A model generated the notes under the pieces. That model was given only the letters and a program-made list of their open reading frames with translations. It did not search any database and was not told the origin of the DNA. A DNA stretch of 64,000 bases from Nocardia stercoris (GTDB lineage: Bacteria; Actinomycetota; Actinomycetes; Mycobacteriales; Mycobacteriaceae): NCBI RefSeq assembly GCF_003696265.1, contig NZ_RFFH01000008.1, forward strand, positions 124,001-188,000, read 5' to 3'. Shown in pieces: positions 1 through 8,024 of the stretch. The number at the start of each line of letters is the position of its first letter. Position 1 is the first letter of the stretch. The translations under genes and the position numbers were made by a program.

Positions 1-485
1 GGCGGGGTCGCGATCAGGCTGGCCGCCAGATCGAGCCGGCGCCGCATACCGCCGGAGAAGTGCTCCAGCGACTTGTTCGCGGCCTCGGTGAGCCCGAACT
101 CCTCGAGCAGTTCCGCGGAGCGCTTGCGGGCGTCCCGGCGGCTCAGCCCGAGCAGGCGGGAGAAGATCATCAGGTTCTCGGTGGCGCTCAGCTTCTCGTC
201 GACCGAGGCGTACTGCCCGGTGACGCCGACCAGCGAGCGGACCGCGGTCGGCTCGGCCACCACGTCGTGGCCGAAGATGCGGGCGCTGCCGCCGTCGGGG
301 CGCATCAGGGTGGCGAGCATGCGGATGGTGGTGGTCTTACCGGCCCCGTTGGGTCCGAGCACGCCGTAGACGGCGCCGCGCGGCACCGCCAGGCTCACGC
401 CGTCCACCGCACGCTGCTCGCCGAAGACCTTGACCAGCCCCTCCGCCTCGATCGCGAGGGTGTTTGCGGGTGCGTTCTGTGTCAT
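1..485 (-). CDS. ABC transporter ATP-binding protein, DrrA-like, partial
   Basis: This is the N-terminal ~161 residues of an ABC ATPase; the 3' end lies beyond the left window edge. The frame opens with ATG at 485 (MTQNAPANTLAIEAEGLVKV). It shows Walker A GPNGAGKTT at residues 44-52, a Q-loop segment (VGVTGQYASVDEKL) and the ABC signature FSGGMRRRLDLAAS near residue 146. Walker B falls outside the window. The SGGMRRRLDLA signature is typical of DrrA/daunorubicin-resistance efflux ATPases, which energise a separate membrane permease, so a permease gene would be expected just beyond the edge. Its upstream region (486-614) carries repeated CGCAAG/CTTGCG elements that look like a regulator site. 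The substrate cannot be inferred. Confidence 0.88.
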   Translation of the reverse strand, partial: MTQNAPANTLAIEAEGLVKVFGEQRAVDGVSLAVPRGAVYGVLGPNGAGKTTTIRMLATLMRPDGGSARIFGHDVVAEPTAVRSLVGVTGQYASVDEKLSATENLMIFSRLLGLSRRDARKRSAELLEEFGLTEAANKSLEHFSGGMRRRLDLAASLIATP

Positions 486-614
486 GCACCTACTGTGCGG
501 GGGCGGTCTTGCGTCGCCCTTGCGTCGCTGTTGCGCAAGGAGCGGACCACCGGGCGCAAGCGCTTGCGCAAGGCGAACTGCCCGGTGCAAGCGCTTGCGC
601 CGGGCGGTATGGGG
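486..614. promoter_or_regulatory. Repeat-rich putative operator upstream of ABC gene
   Basis: This gap lies between the menE stop and the ABC ATPase start. It holds a perfect 16-bp palindrome GCGCAAGCGCTTGCGC at 554-569 and a second copy of its core, GCAAGCGCTTGC, at 587-598. Closer to the ABC start are a half-palindrome TTGCGCAA (531-538) and two direct CTTGCGTCG repeats (509-528). Repeated dyads just before an efflux-type ABC gene suggest binding by a TetR/PadR-like regulator. That role is inferred; no regulator gene is visible here. Confidence 0.5.
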
Positions 615-1802
615 TCAGTCCAGCAGGTCCGCGCCGTCGGCGATCATCTGCGCGCGCAGCGCCACTCGGTCGGGCTTGCCGGGACCGCGCAACGGCAGTT
701 CCTCCAGAATCGCCAGCTCGCGGGGTGCGGCGATCGGGTCCAGCTCGGCCACGACGTGGTCGCGCAGCTCGTCCAGCGTGACCGTGGCGCCGGGCGCCGG
801 CACCACCGCGACCGCGACCCGCTGGCCCAGCCGGTCGTCGGGCAGGCCGAGCACCACGCATTCGCTGATCGCGGGATGGGTGGCCAGCACGGCCTCCACC
901 ACCTGCGGGATCACCAGCAGACCACCGGTCATGATGGCCTCGTCGAGTCGCCCGGAGATCGACAGCACGCCGTCCTCGAAGGTGCCCGCGTCGTCGGTGC
1001 GGAACCAGCCGGGTTCGGCGAAGGCCGGATGCTCGGGCAGGCCGCGGTAGCCCTTGGCGAGCATCGCGCCGCCGAGCATGACGCGGCCGTCCTCGATCTT
1101 CACCTTCGCGCCGGTCAACGGCACGCCGTCGTAGACGCAGCCGCCGCAGGTCTCGCTCATCCCGTAGGTGCGCACGACCGTGATCCCGGCCTCGCGGGCC
1201 CGGTCCAGCACCGGCTGCGGGGTGGGCGCGCCGCCGATCAGGACGGCGTCGAGCTGGGCCAGGGCGTCCGCGGCCACCGGCTCCTCGAGCGCCTTGATCA
1301 GCTGGGTGGGGACCAGCGCGGTGTACCGCCGTTCCCCGGTCATCCCGGCGACCGCGCTGGCCAGGCCGCGCGGCAGGAAACCGCCGGACACGTCGAGTAC
1401 CGCGGGTTCGGTGCCGGCGAGGATGCTGCGCAACAACACCTGCACGCCGGCGATGTGATGGGTGGGCAGGGCCAGCAACCACTGGCCCGGGCCGCCGATG
1501 CGTTCGTGGGTGGCCTCGCCGCTGGCGCGCAGGGCTTCCGCGCCCAGCATCGCGCCCTTGGGGACGCCGGTGGTTCCGGAGGTGGTCACCACGAGGGCGA
1601 CGTCGGCTTCGATCGGTTCACCCGGCCGCAGGGCGCCGGAGAGGCGCTGCGCTTCGCGGCGGTCGGACGACGGGATCGGCAACCAGGCCGGCCCGTGGCC
1701 GTCCAGCGCCGCACGCAGGTGCGGCATCACGTCGCCCACATATGCCCCGGTGGGCATGGGAAGGGTCCGCAGGGTACTGCTCACGTTGGCCGATAGTGTC
1801 AT
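615..1802 (-). CDS. menE: o-succinylbenzoate--CoA ligase MenE
   Basis: An acyl-adenylate-forming ligase of 395 residues that converts o-succinylbenzoate to its CoA thioester for MenB in menaquinone synthesis. The phosphate-binding motif VVTTSGTTGVPKG lies at residues 71-83; the second nucleotide-binding region reads RTYGMSETCGG, followed by SISGRLDEAIMTGG. The C-terminus holds LRGPGKPDRVAL with the likely adenylation lysine. The length fits the short actinobacterial MenE forms. Start ATG 1802 has only a weak ribosome site; a GTG 21 nt downstream is an alternative. It heads the same series as Rv0542c in M. tuberculosis, followed upstream by the DUF3349 and PIT genes. Cytoplasmic. Confidence 0.9.
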   Translation of the reverse strand: MTLSANVSSTLRTLPMPTGAYVGDVMPHLRAALDGHGPAWLPIPSSDRREAQRLSGALRPGEPIEADVALVVTTSGTTGVPKGAMLGAEALRASGEATHERIGGPGQWLLALPTHHIAGVQVLLRSILAGTEPAVLDVSGGFLPRGLASAVAGMTGERRYTALVPTQLIKALEEPVAADALAQLDAVLIGGAPTPQPVLDRAREAGITVVRTYGMSETCGGCVYDGVPLTGAKVKIEDGRVMLGGAMLAKGYRGLPEHPAFAEPGWFRTDDAGTFEDGVLSISGRLDEAIMTGGLLVIPQVVEAVLATHPAISECVVLGLPDDRLGQRVAVAVVPAPGATVTLDELRDHVVAELDPIAAPRELAILEELPLRGPGKPDRVALRAQMIADGADLLD

Positions 1803-1955
1803 GTCAACAGGACCGGCCCGCGCACGGGTCGGTCACCGCGCCTGTAGTCGCTTCGCACACCGCGTGGTGGTGAACCGTTCGCATATGAGCTGTGCTGCGT
1901 AGTTGCCTGCGTAGTTGCTGGGGCATCGAACCTGCGCTCTTCGCTCGGAGACGGA

Positions 1956-2306
1956 TCAGTCGGACGTCGGTGTCGCCAGCGGCCATCCGCCGGCAGCGAG
2001 CCGCGAAGCCACTCTTGCGATATCGTCCTCGCCGGGCTGTTCCTTGGCAACTCGGACGATGGCCGCCGCGATCTCGTCGGGGTGCACCGCGTCCTCGCCG
2101 TCGCGCTCCCGGACCAGCTGTGCGACGACTGATCCGACCTCGGTTTCGGTCAGCCGCCGGTGCAGTACGGCGAGCAGTGCCACATAGTCTGTACTGGGAA
2201 TTCCCTGTGGATAGCCGGCCCGCAGCCAGGCCAGCACCTTGCTCAGGACGGCCTGTCGCGGCAGGCGGCCGCCGGTCTCATGCGGGGAGGTCGGGTCGAG
2301 AGTCAT
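1956..2306 (-). CDS. DUF3349 family protein
   Basis: A 116-residue soluble protein resembling the DUF3349 family (Rv0543c in M. tuberculosis), which sits between menE and the phosphate transporter there as here. The recognisable core reads LSKVLAWLRAGYPQGIPSTD, followed by LLAVLHRRLTETEVGSVV, a small helical domain. There are no catalytic motifs, signal peptide or membrane segment. The ATG at 2306 follows a GGAAGGTGAGCC-type ribosome site. The family has no established biochemical function, so none is assigned; the conserved linkage to menE/pitA is the only clue. Confidence 0.8.
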   Translation of the reverse strand: MTLDPTSPHETGGRLPRQAVLSKVLAWLRAGYPQGIPSTDYVALLAVLHRRLTETEVGSVVAQLVRERDGEDAVHPDEIAAAIVRVAKEQPGEDDIARVASRLAAGGWPLATPTSD

Positions 2307-2341
2307 GGCTCACCTTCCGGTGGTACTGGCTATCGCTCGTG

Positions 2342-2629
2342 TCACAGGCTGAACAGATGGATGTCGAGGCGGCTCGCCAGGAAGCCCTTCGCCACATAGA
2401 GGACACCGGCCAGAACGGCCGCCGCCACCACCGCGTAGCAGAGGGCCGAGCCGATGCCGGCCGCGAGTCGCACCGAGTTTGCGGTGCCGCGCCCGTCGGC
2501 CCCGGATTCGGTCGCGGTGGACTGCAGCCGGATCGCGATCGCGAAGATCGTGGGCAGGCCGGCGCCGAACAGCAGCGCGGTGGCCGTCACCTGGGCCAGT
2601 TCCCGCAGGTCGGTGGTCAGGGTGTGCAC
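2342..2629 (-). CDS. Small membrane protein, Rv0544c-like
   Basis: This 95-residue frame begins at GTG 2629, inside the last codons of the upstream pitA gene (13-nt overlap), which implies translational coupling. It contains two hydrophobic stretches: residues ~15-33 (VTATALLFGAGLPTIFAIAI) and ~57-80 (ALCYAVVAAAVLAGVLYVA). A polar linker of Ser/Thr/Gly lies between them, so a two-pass membrane protein is likely. The position matches the small transmembrane gene Rv0544c next to pitA in M. tuberculosis. A longer open frame continues upstream in the same phase, but that part is only the antisense-phase shadow of pitA. Its function is unknown; an accessory role in phosphate transport is conceivable. 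Confidence 0.7.
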   Translation of the reverse strand: MHTLTTDLRELAQVTATALLFGAGLPTIFAIAIRLQSTATESGADGRGTANSVRLAAGIGSALCYAVVAAAVLAGVLYVAKGFLASRLDIHLFSL

Positions 2630-3792
2630 GACTCTCCCTTCACGCCGGCGGGCGGGGCCGGCCATTCGTCGTTGACATTGCCGGCCGTGACCGGGGCGGA
2701 CCGCGCTCGCCGGTAGATCGCCGCGGCGGCGGCGACCAACAGCGCGAAGATGGTCAGCACGCCGGGCAGGCCGCCGATCAGGTGCGCGATCCACCAGCAC
2801 GCGCCACCGGCCAGCGCGGCCGCCGGCAGGGTCAGCAGCCAGGCGACCGCCATCCGGCCCAGCACCGACCAGCGCACCTCGGCGCCGGGCCGGCCGAGGC
2901 CCGTGCCGAGGATCGCGCCGGTCACGGTCTGGGTGGTGGACAGCGGCAGGCCGAATTCGGCCGAGGTGAGAATGATTGCCGCACTTGCGGATTCGGCGGC
3001 CAGTCCCTGTGGCGGCTCGATGTCGACCAGCCCTTTGCCGAGGGTGCGGATGATCCGCCAGCCGCCCACCGCGGTTCCGCCGGCGATCGCGCCCGCGCAG
3101 ACCGCGATGACCCAGAACGGGAGCTCGTCGGTGGGTTTGGCGGTGCCGTGCGCGATGAGCGCCAGGAAGATGATGCCCATCGTCTTCTGCGCGTCGTTGG
3201 TGCCGTGCGCCAGCGACACCAGCGACGCCGACCCGATCTGACCCCAACGGAATCCGCGCCCGACCGCGGCCGGGTCGCTGCCGCGGGTGATCCGGTAGAT
3301 CAGCCAGGTGGCGACCCCGGCGACCAGTGCCGCGACCGGTGGCGCGGCGACCGCCGGCACGATGATCTTGGCGACCACGCCCTTGCTCCCGGCCGACCAG
3401 ATCACGCCCGCCGGGCCGAGCGCCGCGATGGTGGCGCCGATCAGGCCGCCGAACAGCGCGTGCGAGGAACTCGACGGCAGGCCGAGCAGCCAGGTCAGCA
3501 GATTCCACAGGATGCCGCCCACCAGACCGGACAGCACGATCACCAGCAGCGGTGTCCCGGAAACCTTGTCCAGCCGCACGATTCCGGCGGCGACCGTGGC
3601 CGCCACCTCCACGCTCAGGAACGCCCCCACGAGGTTCAACAGCCCCGACAGCACGACGGCGGTGCGCGGCTTGAGCGCCCCGGTGGCGATGGAGGTGGCC
3701 ATGGCGTTGGCGGTGTCGTGGAAGCCGTTGGTGAAGTCGAACGCGAGGGCGGTCGCGATGACGATGAGCAGCACGACGAGTTCGGCGGTCAC
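2617..3792 (-). CDS. pitA: Low-affinity inorganic phosphate transporter, PIT family
   Basis: A 391-residue polytopic membrane protein of the PIT family, which moves metal-phosphate complexes with protons. The two diagnostic inverted repeats are present: DFTNGFHDTANAMATSIATG near residue 19 and SLAHGTNDAQKTMGIIFLAL near residue 193. About ten hydrophobic segments alternate with short loops. ATG 3792 opens the frame with the hydrophobic helix MTAELVVLLIVIATALAF. The small membrane gene at 2342-2629 overlaps its 3' end. The order menE-DUF3349-TM protein-pitA-glyoxalase reproduces Rv0542c-Rv0546c. No Pho-box-like site was recognised in the short upstream gap. Confidence 0.92.
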   Translation of the reverse strand: MTAELVVLLIVIATALAFDFTNGFHDTANAMATSIATGALKPRTAVVLSGLLNLVGAFLSVEVAATVAAGIVRLDKVSGTPLLVIVLSGLVGGILWNLLTWLLGLPSSSSHALFGGLIGATIAALGPAGVIWSAGSKGVVAKIIVPAVAAPPVAALVAGVATWLIYRITRGSDPAAVGRGFRWGQIGSASLVSLAHGTNDAQKTMGIIFLALIAHGTAKPTDELPFWVIAVCAGAIAGGTAVGGWRIIRTLGKGLVDIEPPQGLAAESASAAIILTSAEFGLPLSTTQTVTGAILGTGLGRPGAEVRWSVLGRMAVAWLLTLPAAALAGGACWWIAHLIGGLPGVLTIFALLVAAAAAIYRRARSAPVTAGNVNDEWPAPPAGVKGESCTP

Positions 3793-3870
3793 CCAGACAG
3801 TGTTCTTTACCGGTTGCCAGGTTCGCGACAGACCCCCCGGAACGGTCCATTCGCCACGCTTGCGCGCAGC

Positions 3871-4257
3871 TCAGACCCGGGTATCGCGCCGCAGCGGGTG
3901 ATCGGCGGGAACCTCGACCAGAACGATCGGGACGCCGTCCGGATCGTGCAGCCACATCTCGATCAACCCCCACGGTTCACGCACGGGCCGCCGGTCGACG
4001 GTGATGCCGCGCGCGGTCAGGTCCGCCTCCGCCTTCACGGCATTGCGCACCTGCAGCCACAGGGCGCCGGAGAACCCGCCCGGCGCGGCCTCGTCCCGGC
4101 CGTGTCCGGCGATCTCCAGCAGCGACTGCCCGGCGAAGAACACCGTCCCGCCCGGATACTCCCGCGCGATCGCCAGCCCGAGTCCGTCGCGATAGAACGC
4201 CAGGCTGCGCTCGTAGTCCGCCGGCCGCACGATCACCCGGCTCCCGAGGATCTCCAT
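3871..4257 (-). CDS. Glyoxalase/VOC superfamily protein
   Basis: A 128-residue VOC-fold protein, equivalent in position to Rv0546c. It shows the βαβββ pattern: N-terminal MEILGSRVIVRP, then YERSLAFYRDGLGLA, and a C-terminal half with IEMWLHDPDGVPIVLVEVP, the usual DPDG turn with a carboxylate near the metal site. ATG 4257 is chosen because GGGAAGGTCGTGGC precedes it and the VOC fold starts there; an open extension to 4350 is not protein-like. The substrate is not predictable: glyoxalase I, dioxygenase and antibiotic-binding proteins share this fold. It lies between pitA and a terminator-separated phosphoesterase. Confidence 0.82.
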   Translation of the reverse strand: MEILGSRVIVRPADYERSLAFYRDGLGLAIAREYPGGTVFFAGQSLLEIAGHGRDEAAPGGFSGALWLQVRNAVKAEADLTARGITVDRRPVREPWGLIEMWLHDPDGVPIVLVEVPADHPLRRDTRV

Positions 4258-4340
4258 GCCACGACCTTCCCACGCCGCGGGCGGCCCGTCCGGTACTTCG
4301 GCCGGCTCGTGTCGTACCCGATACGCGGCCGGAAACGGTT

Positions 4341-4371
4341 GCGGCGGCACACCGGGAGGGTGTGCCGCCGC
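4341..4371 (-). terminator. Hairpin terminator of the phosphoesterase gene
   Basis: GCGGCGGCACACC (4341-4353) pairs perfectly with GGTGTGCCGCCGC (4359-4371) around a 5-nt loop. It lies 18 nt beyond the minus-strand stop at 4390. There is no U-tract, as is common in high-GC actinobacteria. Confidence 0.7.
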
Positions 4372-4389
4372 GAAGTCCGGTCGGGGGAC

Positions 4390-5583
4390 CTACTTGTCGG
4401 TGACGCGCTCCCAGCTGAACGGGCCGAACGAGGTGTCCGCGGCCGGCTGCGCCTGCGAGTGCACGGTCAGCCGCAGGTATTCGAGCGGGAAGGTGCTGCC
4501 GTGCACCACGATCCGGTGGAAGTTCGGCACGTTGTAGCTCGGGTGCGCGGTCCACGCGTCACCCGCGCACACGTTCGCGTCGCCGACACAGGGCGAGGCC
4601 TGCTGCAGCGGGTTGTCCGAGCGGTAGGTGTGCGAGTCGCCGTTGAGCAGCAGGACCGGCTTGCCGAACGCGGTGGTGTGCGCGGCGAGGTTCTGGATCA
4701 CCGGCTCGTAGTTGGTGAGGTGGGCGGGGGACTTGCCGTCGACGTCCCACATGTCGGCCTGGGTCAGCACGACGACCGAGGTCGCCTGCTGCCGCGCGGC
4801 GGTCTCGAAGGCGCGGTCGAGCCAGCGCAGGTCGGCGGCGGTGCGGTCGGCGGCCTCGGCGGTCTGCTGCGGGGAGGCGGTGGGGGTGCCGTACCAGGGG
4901 TCGGCGTCGTTGTTCGAGCCGCCGGGCAGGTTGATCGTGACGTATTCGGTGCCGCCGCGCTGCCACATGACGTTCTCGACGTACTGGCTGTCGGCCGGGT
5001 GCGCGCTGTTGTCGACCTGGGCCTGCGAGAGCACCTTCAGGTTGCCCTTGCCGAGGGTTGCGCCGGGGGCCGGGAAGAAGATCGACCGGACCAGCGCGAG
5101 GTTGTCGATCGGGTTGCCCTGGGCGTAGTCGACCGGGTTGCCGCTGCTGTCGGTGACGTAGTCGATCCGGCCGGTGGTGGCGTTGTACACGCCGCCGCCT
5201 TCCTTCTTCTTGTGGCAGTCGGCCCACTCGTTGTCGCCGGGGGTGTAGACGAGCGGCTTCTCGAACGCGGACCACAGGCCGGCGACCTGCCGGTCATAGG
5301 CCTCGGTGCAGTACTGGCTACCGGAGTGGATGTCACCGACGTGCACGACCGCGTGGATCGACTTGTCGGCGTTGACCGCGTCGATGAACGCCGGGGTCGC
5401 GTCGGTTTCGCTGGTGTCGGTCGGGGAGGTGCCGTACGGGGCGTCGCCGTACACGGCGAGGCTGTACGAATCGTCCTGTCCGGATCTGTCGTTGGGGTCC
5501 GCGACGGCCGGTCCGGCCAGGATGGTGCTGAGCGTGACGGCCGCGGCGGCGACGACCGCCTTGTGGATGGTTCGTACAGGCAT
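4390..5583 (-). CDS. Secreted calcineurin-like metallophosphoesterase
   Basis: A 397-residue exported protein. ATG 5583 follows GAGGAATCCC and starts a classic signal peptide: basic MPVRTIHK, a hydrophobic Ala/Val core and a cleavage site near AGPAVADP (residue ~28). The mature part carries metallophosphoesterase signatures: AVYGDAPYG, VVHVGDIHSG, YTPGDNEWADC and a late LLLNGDSHTYRSDN, which together supply the Asp/His/Asn metal ligands. Such enzymes hydrolyse phosphomono- or diesters at the cell surface. The frame upstream of 5583 stays open to 5712 but lacks a ribosome site and precedes the signal peptide. It is flanked by hairpins on both sides, so it is probably monocistronic. The substrate is unknown. 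Confidence 0.85.
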   Translation of the reverse strand: MPVRTIHKAVVAAAAVTLSTILAGPAVADPNDRSGQDDSYSLAVYGDAPYGTSPTDTSETDATPAFIDAVNADKSIHAVVHVGDIHSGSQYCTEAYDRQVAGLWSAFEKPLVYTPGDNEWADCHKKKEGGGVYNATTGRIDYVTDSSGNPVDYAQGNPIDNLALVRSIFFPAPGATLGKGNLKVLSQAQVDNSAHPADSQYVENVMWQRGGTEYVTINLPGGSNNDADPWYGTPTASPQQTAEAADRTAADLRWLDRAFETAARQQATSVVVLTQADMWDVDGKSPAHLTNYEPVIQNLAAHTTAFGKPVLLLNGDSHTYRSDNPLQQASPCVGDANVCAGDAWTAHPSYNVPNFHRIVVHGSTFPLEYLRLTVHSQAQPAADTSFGPFSWERVTDK

Positions 5584-5699
5584 GGGATTCCTCGGGTTCT
5601 GCAAGTCCGGCGCCCACACGCTGGCAGTGCCGGATGCTCGTGCTGTGAACCCGTCGCGAACGCGCGGTGAACGAAATCGTTCCGATGGGGGCCGAGAAA

Positions 5700-5742
5700 G
5701 GCCACCGCACAACCGGGTTACTCGCCCGGTTGTGCGGTGGCC
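5700..5742 (-). terminator. Strong hairpin terminator after menB
   Basis: GGCCACCGCACAACCGGG (5700-5717) pairs perfectly over 18 bp with 5725-5742 around the loop TTACTCG. It starts 41 nt past the menB stop (5784) and precedes the phosphoesterase start, so it should end menB transcription. Confidence 0.8.
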
Positions 5743-5783
5743 TCGAATACGTCACTGCGCCAGACGAACTCGCGCAGGCCGGC

Positions 5784-6677
5784 TCAGAAGTAGTAGGGGT
5801 ATCCGGTCCAGTTGGGGGATCGCTTCTCCAGGAACGCATCCCGGCCCTCGATCGCCTCGTCGGTCATGTACGCCAGGCGGGTCGCCTCGCCGGCGAACAG
5901 CTGCTGGCCGACGAGCCCGTCGTCGGTCAGGTTGAACGCGTACTTGAGCATGCGCTGCGCCTGCGGGGACTTGCCGAGGATGTCGGCGGTCCACTCCAGG
6001 GCCTCGTCCTCGAGCCGGTCGTGGTCGACCACGGCGTTCACCGCGCCCATGCGGTGCATGTCCTCGGCGGTGTAGGTGCGGCCGAGGAAGAAGATCTCGC
6101 GGGCGAACTTCTGTCCCACCATCTTCGCCAGATACGCACTGCCGTAACCGCCGTCGAAGCTGCCGACGTCGGCGTCGGTCTGCTTGAACCGGGCGTGCTC
6201 GCGGCTGGCGAGGGTCAGGTCGCAGACCACGTGCAGGCTGTGCCCGCCGCCGGCGGCCCACCCGTTGACCAGGCAGATGACCACCTTCGGCATGAAGCGG
6301 ATCAGCCGCTGCACCTCGAGGATGTGCAGGCGGCCGGCGCGTGCCACGTCCACGGTGTCGGCGGTCTCGCCGTCGGCGTACTGGTAGCCGCTGCGGCCGC
6401 GGATGCGCTGGTCGCCGCCGGAGCAGAACGCCCAGCCGCCGTCCTTGGGGCTGGGGCCGTTGCCGGTGAGCAGCACCGCGCCGACGTCGGGGCTCATCCG
6501 GGCGTGGTCGAGAGCGCGGTACAGCTCGTCGACGGTGTTCGGGCGGAAGGCGTTGCGGACCTCCGGCCGGTCGAAGGCGACGCGGACGGTGCCCTGTTCG
6601 ACGTGCCGGTGGTAGGTGATGTCGGTCAGGTCCTCGAAACCCGCAACGGGCTTCCACAGCTCAGGCTTGAAGGTCAC
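5784..6677 (-). CDS. menB: 1,4-dihydroxy-2-naphthoyl-CoA synthase MenB
   Basis: A crotonase-fold enzyme that cyclises o-succinylbenzoyl-CoA to dihydroxynaphthoyl-CoA. It is very close to mycobacterial MenB: FDRPEVRNAFRPNTVDELYR, then VLLTGNGPSPKDGGWAFCSG with the GGDQRIRG oxyanion loop, KQTDADVGSFDGGYG with the catalytic Asp, and the C-terminal GYPYYF tail. I start at GTG 6677 (VTFKPELWKPVAGFEDLTD), giving 297 residues, because similarity begins there. The frame is open to 6749, where an ATG would add 24 residues and run close to the divergent thioesterase gene. The protein acts as a hexamer in the cytoplasm. A strong terminator follows. Confidence 0.93.
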   Translation of the reverse strand: MTFKPELWKPVAGFEDLTDITYHRHVEQGTVRVAFDRPEVRNAFRPNTVDELYRALDHARMSPDVGAVLLTGNGPSPKDGGWAFCSGGDQRIRGRSGYQYADGETADTVDVARAGRLHILEVQRLIRFMPKVVICLVNGWAAGGGHSLHVVCDLTLASREHARFKQTDADVGSFDGGYGSAYLAKMVGQKFAREIFFLGRTYTAEDMHRMGAVNAVVDHDRLEDEALEWTADILGKSPQAQRMLKYAFNLTDDGLVGQQLFAGEATRLAYMTDEAIEGRDAFLEKRSPNWTGYPYYF

Positions 6678-6790
6678 GAGGCAATCTTGCCGTATGGCAG
6701 CGGTTCGCAGGTGCCCTGTGGCACCCGGTCGCCGGTACGACCCGGTCACAGTGGACTAGACAGCGTAAGAAAACGCGCTACCGTGCAGAT

Positions 6791-7447
6791 ATGAGTGAAC
6801 GGCTGGATCCGGTGATCGACACCAGCGCGATCGATCCGGATCGATACGAGAAGCACGGCGGTTTCCCGAAGATGGTCGCGGCCAACCCGCCGCGCGAATT
6901 CGGCGAACTCGTCGAGACCATGCGCCGGCTCCAGGATCTGACCTCCACGGTCGACGCGCCGGACTCCGTCTACGCCGACGCGCTGCACCGCGCTCGTGAA
7001 CTGGCCGACCTACTCGCGCCCTACGAGGCACCCGAACGTCAGGGCCCGGCCGGCCGCACCACGTCGTTGCCCGCGCGTGGCCAGCTGTTGCTGCTGCCCT
7101 GGCAGATCACCACGGCCGGGCCGACCGGCATGACGATGCGCGGTGAATTCTCGCGTTACTACCTCGGCGGTAACAATGCCGTCCACGGCGGTGTACTGCC
7201 GCTGCTGTTCGACGACATGTTCGGCTGGATGATGCATTACGCCGGAAGGCCGGTGAGCCGCACCGCATTCCTGCACGTCAACTACCGCCAGGTGACGCCG
7301 TTGCAGAAGCCGCTGCACGCGGTCGGCACCGTCGATCGGGTCGAGGGCCGCAAAACATTCGTCAGCGCAAGACTTCTCGACGAATCCGAAACCGTGCTGG
7401 CCGATTGTGAAGGCCTGATGGTGCAGTTGCGGCCCTGGCAGCCGTAG
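6791..7447 (+). CDS. Hotdog-fold acyl-CoA thioesterase (PaaI-like)
   Basis: A 218-residue protein with a hotdog domain in its C-terminal ~130 residues. The key segment is NNAVHGGVLPLLFDDMFGWM (about residues 134-153), containing the HGG motif and downstream acidic residues used by PaaI/YdiI-type thioesterases; RTAFLHVNYRQVTPL forms the next strand. The N-terminal ~90 residues are helical and polar. It is divergent from menB across a 113-nt gap and upstream of menD. Since menaquinone synthesis needs hydrolysis of dihydroxynaphthoyl-CoA, normally by a hotdog enzyme (MenI/YdiI), that role is a reasonable but unproven inference. Otherwise it is a general acyl-CoA thioesterase. Confidence 0.82.
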   Translation: MSERLDPVIDTSAIDPDRYEKHGGFPKMVAANPPREFGELVETMRRLQDLTSTVDAPDSVYADALHRARELADLLAPYEAPERQGPAGRTTSLPARGQLLLLPWQITTAGPTGMTMRGEFSRYYLGGNNAVHGGVLPLLFDDMFGWMMHYAGRPVSRTAFLHVNYRQVTPLQKPLHAVGTVDRVEGRKTFVSARLLDESETVLADCEGLMVQLRPWQP

Positions 7448-7521
7448 CCGTGTGAATGCTGCGTTCAGGCCGTATAGTTGGCCACGCTCGTTCATCTCAA
7501 ACAATCCGGAGGAACCTGAAA

Positions 7522-7968
7522 GTGGTTGCAGCACTGTCTGAATCCCTGCTCGACGACACCAAGCGCGCGGCCTTCCTGTCCGACGCCCAGGAGGTTCTGG
7601 AAGCGGAGGTGTCCGACAAGGGCGGCGCGTCCGGTCTGGCCCTGAAGGGTGGACTGGCGGCGGCCAAGAAGGTCAGCCCGACCATCATCTCCGAGGCGCT
7701 GGCCTCGTTCTCGCCGAAGTTCCTCGAGCAGCTCCAGCCCTACTGGACCGAGTTCCAGGCTTCGGGGAGCGGTAGCTTCGCCGACCTCCTGGTTTCCAAG
7801 AGCGACGAGGTCGCCGAGTCCCTGCTGGCCATCACCGACGCGCGGGCCGAGAGCTCGTCCCGTCCGGCCCTGAAGAAGGCGTACTCGGCCCTGCGGTCGT
7901 CCGCCAAGAAGCACGTCGAAGAGGCGCTGCCGCGCGTGGGCGACCTGGTGCAGAAGCACGCTCAGTAG
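7522..7968 (+). CDS. Conserved actinobacterial protein, DUF6918-like
   Basis: A 148-residue helical protein starting at GTG 7522, fixed by an excellent GGAGGA site 8 nt upstream. It begins VVAALSESLLDDTKRAAFLS and continues through EVSDKGGASGLALKGGLAAA, a Gly/Ala-rich helical segment, then a long Lys/Ala/Glu-rich C-terminal helix (LKKAYSALRSSAKKHVEEAL). There is no signal peptide or membrane span. I recall a widespread actinobacterial family of this size with the same SDKGGASGLA..KGG core, provisionally DUF6918; that assignment is from memory. The function is unknown. A perfect 15-bp terminator directly follows, so it is likely its own well-expressed unit. Confidence 0.75.
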   Translation: MVAALSESLLDDTKRAAFLSDAQEVLEAEVSDKGGASGLALKGGLAAAKKVSPTIISEALASFSPKFLEQLQPYWTEFQASGSGSFADLLVSKSDEVAESLLAITDARAESSSRPALKKAYSALRSSAKKHVEEALPRVGDLVQKHAQ

Positions 7969-7974
7969 TAAGCC

Positions 7975-8024
7975 GCCGAGGGCCCGATGTCCCGCGTTCC
8001 GCGCGGGTGCATCGGGCCCTCGGC
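7975..8024 (+). terminator. Long hairpin terminator
   Basis: GCCGAGGGCCCGATG (7975-7989) pairs perfectly with CATCGGGCCCTCGGC (8010-8024); the loop contains a further CCCGCG/CGCGGG pairing. It begins 6 nt after the stop of the preceding gene. Confidence 0.85.

Noticed and set aside
1893..1920. Short tandem repeat TGCGTAGTTGC upstream of menE
   Set aside because: Two copies only, with no dyad or spacing suggesting an operator; likely chance or slippage.
2479..5670. 1063-codon plus-strand frame across pitA, glyoxalase and phosphoesterase genes
   Set aside because: It runs antisense through three well-supported genes and encodes low-complexity Arg/Gly/Asp-rich sequence.
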